A stretch of DNA of 64,000 nt from Gemmatimonas sp. Lineage in GTDB: Bacteria; Gemmatimonadota; Gemmatimonadetes; Gemmatimonadales; Gemmatimonadaceae. The DNA lies in contig JAABRO010000004.1 of assembly GCA_011390885.1 (NCBI GenBank), positions 1 to 64,000 of the forward strand. Direction: 5' to 3'. The translations under genes were made by a program, and so were the position numbers. A model generated the notes under the pieces. The model had not been told where the DNA came from, made no database searches, and worked only from the letters and a program-made list of their open reading frames with translations. Of the stretch, positions 46,370-54,798 are shown piece by piece (the first letter of the stretch is position 1; each line of letters starts with the position of its first letter).

Positions 46370-46903
46370 GTGTTGCACTACTGGTACACCCTCGGCAAGA
46401 TCCTGTCGCTGCGCCACCTGCAGCCGACGGTGGCGTTCGACGAGACGATCCGCCGGACGTTCCGCGTGCGCCTGTTCGACACGGACGGCCTGCGCGTGAT
46501 GACCGCGGCGCGCTATCCGGCGTACATGGACTTCCTGCGCTGGGAGATGATCGCGCGCTCCCCGATGTACCATGCCATCGTGAAGCGCGGCCTGGCCCCG
46601 ACGCTCGGCTCGCAGAAGCTGATCTACCGCAAGCCGCTCAAGCTGCGGACGCAGTTCACGGTCGAGCTGGAGCTCGCGGGATGGGACGACAAGTGGATCT
46701 ACCATGTGCATCGCTTCGAGCAGCACGGCGAGGTCAAGGCCGTCGGCATCACGCGCGCGCTCATTTGGAAGCGCGACGTGCCGAGCGTGCTGGCCGACAT
46801 TCTGCGGGAGCTCGGCTCACCACCGACGAAGGAACCGCCGGCGTGGGTGCTGGCGCTGTTCGCGCACGACAAGGGGATCATCGAGCTTCAGCAGCAACCG
46901 TAG
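46370..46903 (+). CDS. Hotdog-fold thioesterase family protein
   Basis: A 177-residue protein of the 4HBT/THEM-like hotdog family. RVRLFDTDGLRVMTAARYPAYMDFLRWEM is the core helix region, where the Asp (DTDG) is the expected catalytic acid; LIYRKPLKLRTQFTVELELAGWDDKWIYHVHRF forms the central sheet. Acyl-CoA or acyl-carrier thioesters are the likely substrates. It begins with GTG 46370, 6 bp after the AbgT transporter, and an inverted repeat follows its stop. Why it accompanies the transporter is unclear; alternatively it may just share the promoter. Confidence 0.8.
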   Translation: MLHYWYTLGKILSLRHLQPTVAFDETIRRTFRVRLFDTDGLRVMTAARYPAYMDFLRWEMIARSPMYHAIVKRGLAPTLGSQKLIYRKPLKLRTQFTVELELAGWDDKWIYHVHRFEQHGEVKAVGITRALIWKRDVPSVLADILRELGSPPTKEPPAWVLALFAHDKGIIELQQQP

Positions 46904-46918
46904 CGGCAGCATCCGCAG

Positions 46919-46959
46919 GATGATGCGCGCGCGGCGGCGCGCCATCCCGACGCATCATC
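46919..46959. terminator. Inverted repeat with inner hairpin after the thioesterase gene
   Basis: GATGATGCG (46919-46927) pairs with CGCATCATC (46951-46959). The 23 bases between contain a further GC-rich self-complementary segment (GCGCG / CGCGC around GGCGG). It starts 16 bp after the thioesterase stop and may terminate or attenuate transcription; no T-run follows. Confidence 0.45.
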
Positions 46960-47009
46960 GCCCGACGCCGTGACGCGTCATTCTCTCCCCACTCCCTCGA
47001 GACGCTCGC

Positions 47010-47234
47010 ATGCCATCCCATCAGATCTCGTTTCGCCTCCCCGCCCGGCAGATCCTCGCCAAGGACCTCGAGTTCGACATCAAGTCCGACGGGAGGAAGC
47101 TGGGCACCCTGCTCGTGAGCCAGGGGAACATCGAGTGGGTGCCGGCCAACAACAGTGTCAAGAAGAAGCGCCTGAGCTGGGAGAAGTTCGCGGAGCTGAT
47201 GGAGACGACAGGGCGCACCCGGCGCATGAAGTGA
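47010..47234 (+). CDS. Small conserved protein of unknown function
   Basis: A 74-residue basic protein: FRLPARQILAKDLEFDIKSDGRKLGTLLVSQGNIEWVPANN forms an alternating strand pattern, and KKKRLSWEKFAELMETTGRTRRMK a helical end. No signal peptide or membrane segment. I recall similar short proteins in other bacteria with the GNIEWxPANNS core, but no function. Codon use fits the genome and the length is bounded by clear start and stop. It sits between two structured intergenic regions, so it may form a single-gene transcript. Confidence 0.75.
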   Translation: MPSHQISFRLPARQILAKDLEFDIKSDGRKLGTLLVSQGNIEWVPANNSVKKKRLSWEKFAELMETTGRTRRMK

Positions 47235-47244
47235 GTGCGCCCTC

Positions 47245-47280
47245 GTGCGTCGCTGCCCACATTGGGGGCAGCGTCCGCAC
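47245..47280. terminator. Strong hairpin after the 74-residue gene
   Basis: Paired arms CGCTGCCC (47251-47258) and GGGCAGCG (47266-47273), extended past a small bulge by GTGCG (47245-47249) and CGCAC (47276-47280), with a 7-base loop. It begins 11 bp after the stop codon. No T-run follows, so it may also be a structured RNA element. Confidence 0.55.
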
Positions 47281-47361
47281 GGAATCTCCAGCACCCTCCT
47301 CCACCCGTTCGCCGCGCGCCCCCGGTGGCGCGTTCCCGGCGGACCTTGCGCCTGACTGATC

Positions 47362-48246
47362 ATGCCGCTTCCGACCTGGCGCGTGACGCGCCTCTCCCTC
47401 GTCCTTGCCCTGCTCACCGCCTGCGCGGGAGCGGACCGCGAGGCGACCGATGACGTCGCCTCGCCCACCACCACGAACGCCGACGGGTGGGACGTCGACT
47501 TCTTCGACGACTTCGACCGCTTCGAGCCCGACCACTGGCAGGACCAGCTGCTCTGGGTGAACGACGAGCAGCAGTGCTACGTGCGCGACGGTGCGCACGG
47601 CACACGCGAAGTGAGCGAGGGTACGCTCAAGCTGCGCGTGGTGGACCTGGGCGCGCCCATGCCCTGCGACATGCAGGACAAGTTCGGCAAGCCGCATCCG
47701 CCCACGCCGTGGGTGGCGGGGCGCATCATCACGAAGAACCGGCGCGAGTTCGTGAAGGGGCGCTGGACGGCGCGGCTGCGCGTGGAGGGGAGCGGTCAGG
47801 CCGGCATGTTCCCCGCCTGGTGGCTGCTCGGTGCGCGCAACAACGAGCCGCCGGTGGAGGAGGCCGACGAGGACGTATGCTGGCCGCTCACTGGTTCCGG
47901 CGAGATCGACATCTTCGAGCATCACAGCGACGGCGGCCCCGACCATTACGCCGCGCGCGCCATCAAGAGCACCGGCGAGTGCGGCGGCGGCGACTGGCAG
48001 GCGCTCATGCACGTGCAGGCGGCCGCGCTCGCCGATTGGCACGAGTACGCGGTGGAATGGGACGGGAGCGATCTCGTCTTCCGGCTCGACGGCGCGGAGA
48101 TCTACCGCAGTGCGGGGCAGGGGGACCAGTTCCCCGAGCCGTTGTTCGCCATCCTCAACTTCGCCAAGATCAACGCCTCGCCCATGACGTCGCCGTCGTG
48201 GACGATGGAGGTGGACTGGGTGAAGCACGAGCGACGCGTGCCCTGA
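47362..48246 (+). CDS. Glycoside hydrolase family 16 lipoprotein
   Basis: A 294-residue lipoprotein with lipobox LLTAC (Cys21) and a family-16 beta-jelly-roll. The catalytic block is GEIDIFEHH: nucleophile E181, D183 and acid/base E186 in the EIDIFE pattern. FFDDFDRFEPDHW near the start and the late NFAKINASP region fit laminarinase-like members. Expected to cleave beta-1,3 or related glucans at the outer cell surface. ATG 47362 gives a well-formed signal. No carbohydrate transport or regulator genes are adjacent. Confidence 0.9.
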   Translation: MPLPTWRVTRLSLVLALLTACAGADREATDDVASPTTTNADGWDVDFFDDFDRFEPDHWQDQLLWVNDEQQCYVRDGAHGTREVSEGTLKLRVVDLGAPMPCDMQDKFGKPHPPTPWVAGRIITKNRREFVKGRWTARLRVEGSGQAGMFPAWWLLGARNNEPPVEEADEDVCWPLTGSGEIDIFEHHSDGGPDHYAARAIKSTGECGGGDWQALMHVQAAALADWHEYAVEWDGSDLVFRLDGAEIYRSAGQGDQFPEPLFAILNFAKINASPMTSPSWTMEVDWVKHERRVP

Positions 48247-48297
48247 GGCGCCACATCGCGCACTTTCCCGCCTGCGCGCTCTCGTCCGGTTCCGGTT

Positions 48298-48324
48298 GCG
48301 CCACTAGGTTTCACCCGATGGCGC
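48298..48324. promoter_or_regulatory. Short inverted repeat with the CCACTAGGTTTC box before ylbF-like gene
   Basis: GCGCCA (48298-48303) and TGGCGC (48319-48324) flank the 12-mer CCACTAGGTTTC (48301-48312), identical to 23773-23784. The CTAGGTTTC part lies about 75 bp before the ATG at 48383. Likely promoter/operator for the ylbF-tmk genes. Confidence 0.5.
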
Positions 48325-48382
48325 CCGCGATGCCCTCCGTCGCGCCGCGCCCCGACTTCACCCGTTCCCGGGACCGCGCGAC

Positions 48383-48736
48383 ATGCTCGAAGACAAGGCA
48401 CGCGATGTGGGCCGCCTCATCGGCCAGAGCGACGAATACAAGGCCGTGAAGCGGTCGAGTGACGCCCTCTCCATGGACCCCGAGGCGTCCAATGCGCTGC
48501 GTCGCATGGAAGCGATCCGGCAGGCCGCGCAGCAGATGATCGACCGCGGTGAGCAGCCCGGTGCCGACATGGAGCAGGAGCTCGACCAGCTGCTCGAGAA
48601 GGTGCAGGTCAATCCGGCGTATCAGTCGGCGATCGTGGCCCAGGACAACTTCGACAAGCTCATGCTGCGCGTGAACCAGTGGATCGCGGACGGCATCAAG
48701 GCCGGCGCGGCCTCCCCCATCATCACGCTCGGCTGA
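48383..48736 (+). CDS. YlbF/YmcA-family protein
   Basis: A 117-residue helical protein of the YlbF/YmcA (DUF964) family, with LEDKARDVGRLIGQSDEYKAVKRSSDAL, a middle acidic helix and the NPAYQSAIVAQDNFDKLM region near 80-95 (family form: xxxL..Y..Aq..ldkl). In Bacillus these proteins form a complex that affects RNA maturation and competence; the role in Gram-negative bacteria is unknown. It overlaps nothing, but tmk starts 6 bp after its stop, so the two are probably co-transcribed with the protease gene that follows. Confidence 0.8.
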   Translation: MLEDKARDVGRLIGQSDEYKAVKRSSDALSMDPEASNALRRMEAIRQAAQQMIDRGEQPGADMEQELDQLLEKVQVNPAYQSAIVAQDNFDKLMLRVNQWIADGIKAGAASPIITLG

Positions 48737-48741
48737 TCGAC

Positions 48742-49428
48742 GTGGCCGCTCGCGGTCCGTTCGTGGTGCTCGAAGGCGGCGAAGGGGTGGGGAAGACCAC
48801 CCAGTGGGAGCGGCTGGCCGAGCATCTGCGTACGGGCGGCCGCGAGTCGCTCGCGCTGCGCGAACCCGGCGGCACCCCGCCGGGCGATGCGATCCGCTTC
48901 CTGCTGCTCGATCCGGACGGCGCACTCGCCCCCGAGACCGAGGCCCTGCTCTTCGCCGCCTCCCGTGCCGAACTGCTCGCGCGGGCCGTGCGCCCCGCGC
49001 TCGCCCGCGGGGCCTTCGTCCTGCTCGACCGCTACCTGCTGTCCACCTACGTCTATCAGGGCGTGGCCCGCGGGCTCGACCCGGTGGCCCTTCAGGCCAT
49101 CAACCGCTTCGCCACCGGCGGGCTCGTGCCCGACCTCACGCTGCTGCTCACGCTGCCGTTCGACGAGGCACAGGCACGCGCCCACGCGCGCGGCGTGCCC
49201 GATCGGCTCGAGCAGGAGGGAGCGACGTTCCACGAGCGCGTCGCCCACGGCTTCGCCTCGGCCGCCGAACCGGCCTGGCAGGCCGAGCACCCGGAGTGCG
49301 GCCCGATCGTGGCCGTGGACGCGACCGGGACCCGCGAGCAGGTGACCGCGCGTTGCCTGGGCATACTTTCCGAGCGTTGGCCGGAGCATTTCGGTCAGGT
49401 GGCTGGTACTACAGGGCACCCCGCGTGA
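48742..49428 (+). CDS. tmk: Thymidylate kinase
   Basis: A 228-residue dTMP kinase converting dTMP to dTDP for DNA synthesis. P-loop GGEGVGKT (12-19), the LREPGGTPPGDAIR loop, LLDRYLLSTYVYQG with the DRY base-binding motif near 95, and a lid region (ARGVPDRLEQEG). The start is GTG 48742, which follows the ylbF-like stop closely; no better start exists. Membership of an operon with ylbF-like and ctp genes is inferred from spacing. Confidence 0.93.
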   Translation: MAARGPFVVLEGGEGVGKTTQWERLAEHLRTGGRESLALREPGGTPPGDAIRFLLLDPDGALAPETEALLFAASRAELLARAVRPALARGAFVLLDRYLLSTYVYQGVARGLDPVALQAINRFATGGLVPDLTLLLTLPFDEAQARAHARGVPDRLEQEGATFHERVAHGFASAAEPAWQAEHPECGPIVAVDATGTREQVTARCLGILSERWPEHFGQVAGTTGHPA

Positions 49429-49459
49429 CGTCCCGTTCTCTCCCGCACCGCTGACCGCC

Positions 49460-51100
49460 ATGCGCGTACGCGCCATCGTTGCTTCCCTGCTGTTCGGCTC
49501 GGCCCTCGGGGCGGGCGGATGGTGGCTCCGGCAGGAGCGTGTGGAGGAGCTGCCGGTGCTCCAGCCCGAGCTGGCGCCCGACATCGGCGCGCGGCTGTTC
49601 GAGCAGGTGCAGACGCTGATCGCCACCCGCTACGTCGACTCCATTCCGGCCGATTCGCTGTACCGCAAGGCCATCGCCGGCCTCGTGGACGAGCTCAACG
49701 ACCCCTACTCCTCGTTCCTCCCCGAGCGGCGCATGCAGCGTCTCTCGGAACAGATGAGCGGGCAGTACGGTGGGGTGGGCATGCAGCTCGACCTGCGCGA
49801 CGGCTGGCTCACGGTCATCGAGCCGGTGCCGGGGGCGCCGGCGGAGCGAGCCGGTGTCCAGGCCGGTGATCGCCTGGTCGCCATCGACGGCGAGAGCACG
49901 CGCGGCTTCACCAACGAGGAAGCGGTGCGGCTGCTGCGGGGCGCGCCGGGCTCCACCGTGTCGTTCACCCTCGAGCGATTCGGTGCCGACCGGTTCACGG
50001 TCAAGGTGGCGCGCGAGTCGGTGGCGCGCCGCGCCGTGCCGCGCGTGGTCATGCTGCGCCCCGATGTGGGCTACGTGGACGTGAACCTCTTCGGCGCGAC
50101 CACCGTGGAGGAGCTGCGCGCCGCGATCGACTCGCTCACGCGCCAGGGCGCGCGCGGGCTGCTCATCGACCTGCGTGGCAACCCCGGCGGCCTGCTGGAG
50201 CAGGGGGTGGCCATGGCGGAGCTCTTCCTCGATCCGTCGCAGCGCATCGTGGAACTGCGCGGGCGACCGGGGGCGGAGCCCGAGGTGCTCACCGACCGCG
50301 AGCCGCAGCCGTGGCCGCGCCTCGCGCTGGCCGTGCTCGTGGACGGCAACAGCGCGAGTGCCTCCGAGATCGTGGCCGGTGCGCTGCAGGACCATGATCG
50401 CGCCATCGTGGTGGGGCGCACCTCCTTCGGCAAGGGAAGCGCGCAGTCGGTGTTCCCCATGACCACGGGCGGGGCGCTGCGCCTCACGACTGCGCGCTGG
50501 TACACGCCGCTCGGACGCAGCATCTCGCCGTTGGTGGACACGGGCCCCAACGCCGAGACGGAGGCGGTGCGCAGCCGGGTGCCGGCCGACACGATCCGTC
50601 CGCGCTTCGTGACGCGGATGGGGCGCACGGTGCTCGGTGGCGGTGGCATCGTGCCCGACGTGGTGGCCGGAGACACGGCCATGCCGGAGCCGGTGCAGCG
50701 GTTCGTGCGCGCGCTCGGCGCCGACGCGCCGCGCTATCGCGACGCCGTGGCGAGCGTGGCACTCCGCGTCAAGCAGCGCGGAACCTTCGCGGAGCCGCTG
50801 CAGCCGGTCACGCGCGAGATGGTGAACGCCGTGTGGGACGAGATCGAACGACGCAAGATTCCAGTGGACCGCGCCGTCTTCGATGCGGCCGCGCCCTGGA
50901 TCGCACGGGCGCTCGGCTACGAGAGCGCGCGCGTGGCGTTCGGACCGGAGGCCGAGTTCATGCGGCGCTCCCAGGATGATCCTACGATCGCGCGCGCCTT
51001 GCGCCTGCTCAACGGCGCGGCCTCACCGAGGGAGCCGTTCGCCCGGGCCGAAGATCCGGGCATCGTCGTGCCCATGCGCGAGCCGACGATCATGGAGTGA
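49460..51100 (+). CDS. C-terminal processing peptidase, S41 family
   Basis: A 546-residue exported or membrane-anchored protease. A hydrophobic start (residues 4-22) is followed by a PDZ domain (about 95-185, with GVGMQLDLRDG) and the S41 catalytic domain. The catalytic dyad is Ser300 (GNSASASEIVAGAL) with Lys325 (TSFGKGSAQ), supported by Gln329. CtpA/CtpB/Tsp enzymes trim or degrade periplasmic proteins from their C-termini. The last 150 residues (about 400-545) extend beyond the catalytic core. ATG 49460 is 31 bp after tmk. A hairpin between it and the convergent lolA gene ends the unit. Confidence 0.93.
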   Translation: MRVRAIVASLLFGSALGAGGWWLRQERVEELPVLQPELAPDIGARLFEQVQTLIATRYVDSIPADSLYRKAIAGLVDELNDPYSSFLPERRMQRLSEQMSGQYGGVGMQLDLRDGWLTVIEPVPGAPAERAGVQAGDRLVAIDGESTRGFTNEEAVRLLRGAPGSTVSFTLERFGADRFTVKVARESVARRAVPRVVMLRPDVGYVDVNLFGATTVEELRAAIDSLTRQGARGLLIDLRGNPGGLLEQGVAMAELFLDPSQRIVELRGRPGAEPEVLTDREPQPWPRLALAVLVDGNSASASEIVAGALQDHDRAIVVGRTSFGKGSAQSVFPMTTGGALRLTTARWYTPLGRSISPLVDTGPNAETEAVRSRVPADTIRPRFVTRMGRTVLGGGGIVPDVVAGDTAMPEPVQRFVRALGADAPRYRDAVASVALRVKQRGTFAEPLQPVTREMVNAVWDEIERRKIPVDRAVFDAAAPWIARALGYESARVAFGPEAEFMRRSQDDPTIARALRLLNGAASPREPFARAEDPGIVVPMREPTIME

Positions 51101-51107
51101 TGCGGCG

Positions 51108-51136
51108 GACGCGGGCGTGCTGCAACGGCCCGCGTC
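51108..51136. terminator. Hairpin between convergent protease and lolA genes
   Basis: GACGCGGGC (51108-51116) pairs exactly with GCCCGCGTC (51128-51136) across an 11-base loop, and CGGC / GCCG extends the stem after a bulge. It lies in the 45 bp between convergent stops and probably serves both strands. Confidence 0.6.
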
Positions 51137-51145
51137 GCCGTCAGG

Positions 51146-51889
51146 TCACGGCTGCTCCACCACCCGCACGCCGTTCGGGACCGTGAACGTGAACGCCGAT
51201 GCGTCCACCGCCGCGTTCTTTTCCCACTTCACGATGCGGATCGTGCGCGCCACGCCCTGCGCGTCGGTGATGGACACTTCGCGTACCGTCGCCCCGTCGT
51301 CGTCGACCCAGATGGTCGCGCGCGGGAACGGCACCTCGGCGCCGGGCTTTGCCGTGAGCGTCACGCCCGTGGTGGCGTGTCCGTCGATGGTGCGCGCCCC
51401 GGCACTCGCCAGCGCGTAGCCTTCGCGCGAGGCGTCGAGCACCGTGGCGGCGAGGTCCACGCCACCTGTGCCGCCGTCGCCGGCGGGCATGCGCATGACC
51501 TGTCCCGGTGCCGAGCTCGGGATGTACACCCAGAGCGTCGTGCCGTCCGACACGATGCGGTCGCCGGCCGGGTCGGTGAAGGTGACGGCGATGCGTCCCG
51601 GCTTGCGCTGCAGCAGCGTGCCGCGCGAGGTGAGCGTGCGCGCCGTGAGCGGGTTCTTGATCTGCTGCGTGAACTCCGCGCGCGCGGTGCGCACCGTGGC
51701 ATACTCGGCGCGTGCGCGCGCGAGCACCGCGCCCGGATCGACCGTCGCACGTGACGCCGCGGTGGCCGGCCGCGCGGTCTGCGCCTGCAGCGACGGCACC
51801 ATCGCCGAGACGGCGAACGCCGAGACGGCGACTGTGCCGAGACCGCCGAGCAGAGCGAGCCGGAGCGCTGCCGCGGACGGGCGCGTCAT
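51146..51889 (-). CDS. LolA-like outer-membrane lipoprotein carrier protein
   Basis: A 247-residue periplasmic protein with a signal peptide ending near SLQAQ (37). The mature part has the LolA/LolB open-barrel pattern: TARAEFTQQIKNP, SRGTLLQRKPGRIAVTFTDP, GTTLWVYIPS and the late VREVSITDAQGVARTIRI strand. It would ferry lipoproteins to the outer membrane, in line with the many lipoproteins nearby. The start overlaps the stop of the DAHP synthase gene by one base (TGATG), and it is the last gene of a seven-gene unit starting at 61296. LolB could not be seen. Confidence 0.85.
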   Translation of the reverse strand: MTRPSAAALRLALLGGLGTVAVSAFAVSAMVPSLQAQTARPATAASRATVDPGAVLARARAEYATVRTARAEFTQQIKNPLTARTLTSRGTLLQRKPGRIAVTFTDPAGDRIVSDGTTLWVYIPSSAPGQVMRMPAGDGGTGGVDLAATVLDASREGYALASAGARTIDGHATTGVTLTAKPGAEVPFPRATIWVDDDGATVREVSITDAQGVARTIRIVKWEKNAAVDASAFTFTVPNGVRVVEQP

Positions 51890-52941
51890 CAGCGGACGTC
51901 CACGGGCGCGGTGCCCGGCGTGGGGGCCAGCGAGCGTCCGATCGCCTCGGCAATCGGACGCAGCTGCTGCACGAGCTGCGCGAACTGCTCCGGGTACAGC
52001 GACTGCGCGCCGTCGGAGAGCGCCTTGTCGGGCTGCGGGTGCACTTCCACGAGCACGCCATCGGCACCGGCAGCCACGGCCGCGCGCGCCATGGGCGTGA
52101 CCTTGTCGCGCAGTCCCGTGCCATGGCTCGGGTCGGCCACGATGGGGAGGTGCGACAGCTTCTGCACCACGGGAATGGCCGTGAGGTCGAACAGGTTGCG
52201 CGTGGCCGAGTCGAAGGTGCGCACGCCGCGCTCGCAGAGGATCACGTTGGGGTTGCCCTCGGCGAGAATGTACTCCGCGCTGAGCAGCAGGTCGTTGATC
52301 GTGGCGGCCATGCCGCGCTTGAGCATCACCGGCTTGCCCAGGCGTCCCACGTGCCGGAGCAGCGAGTAATTCTGCATGTTGCGCGCGCCGATCTGGATGC
52401 AGTCGGCGTACTCGGCCACGAGGTCGGCGCCGTGCTCGTCCATGGCTTCGGTCACGATCGCGAGCCCCGTTTCGCGGCGCGCGAGCGCGAGCAGCTCGAG
52501 CCCCTGCTTGCCGAGCCCCTGGAAGGCGTACGGCGAGGAGCGCGGCTTGAAAGCGCCGCCGCGCAGCGCCGTGGCACCGGCCGCGCGCACCGCCCGCGCC
52601 GACGTGACGATCTGCTCCTCGCTCTCCACGGAACACGGGCCGGCCACGATCGCGATCTCCGGGCCGCCGAAACGCACGCCCGGGGCGATCTCCACGATGG
52701 TGGTCTCGGGCTTCCACTCCCGCGACGCCTGCCGGTACGGCTTCTGCACGATGAGCACGCTCGCCACACCGGGGAGCGCCTCGATGTACGACCAGTCCGC
52801 CTTGCTGTCGTCACCGAGCAGCCCGATCGCCGTGCGCACCTCGCCCGGCATCGGCAGGGGCTTGAACCCCTGACGCGTGATTTCCTCGCAAACGCGCTCG
52901 ATGTCGGCCGCGGTCGCGGCCGGCTGCATCACCACCAGCAT
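51889..52941 (-). CDS. aroF: 3-Deoxy-7-phosphoheptulonate (DAHP) synthase
   Basis: A 350-residue DAHP synthase of the KDPG/Thermotoga-type group: N-terminal ferredoxin-like regulatory domain (about 1-75), then the barrel with [46 protein letters not shown], and [13 protein letters not shown]. It condenses PEP and erythrose-4-phosphate, the first step of aromatic amino-acid synthesis. The ferredoxin-like domain is the place of feedback control in Thermotoga. ATG 52941 has GAGGAG 8 bp before it. It is linked to the MBL gene upstream by a 9-bp gap and to lolA by one base of overlap. Confidence 0.92.
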   Translation of the reverse strand: MLVVMQPAATAADIERVCEEITRQGFKPLPMPGEVRTAIGLLGDDSKADWSYIEALPGVASVLIVQKPYRQASREWKPETTIVEIAPGVRFGGPEIAIVAGPCSVESEEQIVTSARAVRAAGATALRGGAFKPRSSPYAFQGLGKQGLELLALARRETGLAIVTEAMDEHGADLVAEYADCIQIGARNMQNYSLLRHVGRLGKPVMLKRGMAATINDLLLSAEYILAEGNPNVILCERGVRTFDSATRNLFDLTAIPVVQKLSHLPIVADPSHGTGLRDKVTPMARAAVAAGADGVLVEVHPQPDKALSDGAQSLYPEQFAQLVQQLRPIAEAIGRSLAPTPGTAPVDVR

Positions 52942-52950
52942 GCGGACTCC

Positions 52951-53712
52951 TCAGAGATCGATGGACCAACCGTCGGTGGCGAGTGTCACCACCCCGTCGA
53001 ACTGTGCCGCCACCTCGGAGACGATGTCGATCGCCTCGACCGGCGGATAGAAATGCGTGAGCACCAGGTGCGTGGGCCGTGCGATGGCGGCCATCGCGCC
53101 CGCCTGCTGCGGCGTGAGGTGCGACGGAATCGCCATCGACGCCGGCAGGGAGCACTCGGTCAGCAGCACGTCGCACGGCTGCGCCCAGCGGGCCACCGCT
53201 TCGTCGAACCCGGTGTCGCCGGTATACACCACGCGACGCTCCTCGGCCTCGATGGAATATGCCATGCTTTCCGGGGTGTGCGGCACCGGGTGGGTGCGCA
53301 CCATCACGCCCTCGTGCACGGTGAGCGCTGCACCCGTCCGTTCGAGTTCCACCACCTGCAACGCATACCCCGGCGCATGCAGCCAGGTGCCGTACAGGAG
53401 CGCCATCCGGTCGAGCAGGTCACGTGTGCCCGGCGGGCCGATCACCGTGAGCGGTGCCTCACGCGGCGGCAGCTGGCCGTACTTGAAGGCGTAGCAGAGC
53501 AGGGCGAGGTCGGCGATGTGGTCGGCATGGAAGTGCGTGAGCGCCACGTGCGTGACGGCCGTCCACGGCAACCCGAGCGCCGCCAGCCGGTGCGTGATGC
53601 CGGGGCCGCAGTCGAGCAGCAGGCGCACCGGTCCCGTTTCCAGCAGATGCCCCGCGCCCACCCGCGACGGGTGCGGCGCCACGGTGCCGGTGCCCACGGT
53701 GGTCAGGCGCAT
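52951..53712 (-). CDS. MBL-fold hydrolase, RNase Z-like
   Basis: A 253-residue metallo-beta-lactamase-fold protein with the RNase Z/ElaC layout: start GTGTVAPHPSRVGAG, metal motif THFHADH (H60, H62, D64, H65), VPHTPESMAYSI, YTGDTGFDE with the metal-bridging Asp, and a final LTHFYPP with His. The 50-residue exosite loop of true RNase Z seems reduced, so tRNA 3' processing is possible but not certain. It lies 6 bp after the T9SS-like gene and 9 bp before aroF. Confidence 0.87.
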   Translation of the reverse strand: MRLTTVGTGTVAPHPSRVGAGHLLETGPVRLLLDCGPGITHRLAALGLPWTAVTHVALTHFHADHIADLALLCYAFKYGQLPPREAPLTVIGPPGTRDLLDRMALLYGTWLHAPGYALQVVELERTGAALTVHEGVMVRTHPVPHTPESMAYSIEAEERRVVYTGDTGFDEAVARWAQPCDVLLTECSLPASMAIPSHLTPQQAGAMAAIARPTHLVLTHFYPPVEAIDIVSEVAAQFDGVVTLATDGWSIDL

Positions 53713-53718
53713 GACCGG

Positions 53719-54798
53719 TCAGCGGCCGCGGAAGAGGATGCGGCGCACCGTCGGCGGCCCGTTGTCCGCCCGGAAGCGCGCCAGGTACACACCGGGCGCC
53801 ACGGGCCGCCCGTCGCGCGCGGTACCGTCCCACACGAACCGGTTGTCGCAGTTGCTCCCCGAGCCCGGGGCACCGCGCCCGTAGCGCCCCGCCGGAAAAA
53901 GCGCCTGACCGTCCTCTGCCGGCACGACCGTGCGCACCGGGTTGCCGCGCAGGTCGAGGATTTCCAGCGAAATGCGCGCACCGGGCTCCCCCACGTCGAA
54001 CCAGAAGCAGGTCGAGAAGGACGCCGCCGACGGAAATGGGTTGGGAAAGTTCTGGTAGATGAGCGTGGACGTGGGCAGCGGCGGGTCGATGATCACGAAC
54101 GAGCCGGGGCTGCTGCGCGTGACCGACTCGGCCGCACCCGCCAGTCGCGCGACCACGCGCCAGCGGTACGACGTATTCGCTTGGAGCGCGCTGGGAAGCC
54201 GGAGCAGCGTGTCGGTGATGCCCGCGGCGCCGAACACGGACACATTGTTGGCCAGCACTTCGAGGTCGTACCGCCACGGCCCCGGACCGGTGTCGACCGA
54301 CGGCGAGCGCCAGCGGAAGAGCGGCTGCCGCACGTCCACGATGTCGCCCTGTGGCGAGGCGGGATCGACGAGCTCCACCCACGGCGGCACGAGACGCGGG
54401 CCGGTGATGTCGGAGATCGCCGCCTGCGTGCCCACCTCCGCGATGGCCCGCCAGTACACGGTCGCCCCGCTCGGCAGCGCGCGCTGGATGCGCAGCGGCT
54501 GGGTGCTGTCGGTCATGAGGAACGTGGTGTCCACCAGGTACGGTGGCAGCACGCTGAAGTTCTCGCTCACGCGCATGGTGACGCGGATCGGGCGCGCCGG
54601 CCCGAAGTCGAACGCGCGGATCGTGAACCGCGGCGACACCGACCGCAGCACCACGTCCTCGGACGTCTCCACGACCACGCGCGGCTGCTGCGCCGAGGCG
54701 CGCGCAGCCGTGCCAGCGAACGCCAGCGCCACCACGCACGCGCGAGCGCAGGCCCGAGCGAGAGTGCGTGCACGCGCCCGCGGGGACGCGCGCACCAT
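53719..54798 (-). CDS. Exported protein with T9SS/FlgD-like C-terminal domain
   Basis: A 359-residue exported protein with an Arg/Ala-rich signal peptide ending near ASAQQ (37). Two Ig/fibronectin-like segments follow (about 45-150 and 150-245; FRWRSPSVD, SYRWRVVARL). The C-terminal domain (about 255-359) begins IYQNFPNPFPSA, then ISLEILDLRGNPVRTV, WDGTARDGRPVAPGVYLARF and ends RRILFRGR. This is the FlgD-Ig/type IX sorting-domain pattern seen in Bacteroidetes. Its start overlaps the smc stop by one base (TGATG). It may be surface-exported if a type IX system exists in this genome. Confidence 0.75.
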   Translation of the reverse strand: MVRASPRARARTLARACARACVVALAFAGTAARASAQQPRVVVETSEDVVLRSVSPRFTIRAFDFGPARPIRVTMRVSENFSVLPPYLVDTTFLMTDSTQPLRIQRALPSGATVYWRAIAEVGTQAAISDITGPRLVPPWVELVDPASPQGDIVDVRQPLFRWRSPSVDTGPGPWRYDLEVLANNVSVFGAAGITDTLLRLPSALQANTSYRWRVVARLAGAAESVTRSSPGSFVIIDPPLPTSTLIYQNFPNPFPSAASFSTCFWFDVGEPGARISLEILDLRGNPVRTVVPAEDGQALFPAGRYGRGAPGSGSNCDNRFVWDGTARDGRPVAPGVYLARFRADNGPPTVRRILFRGR

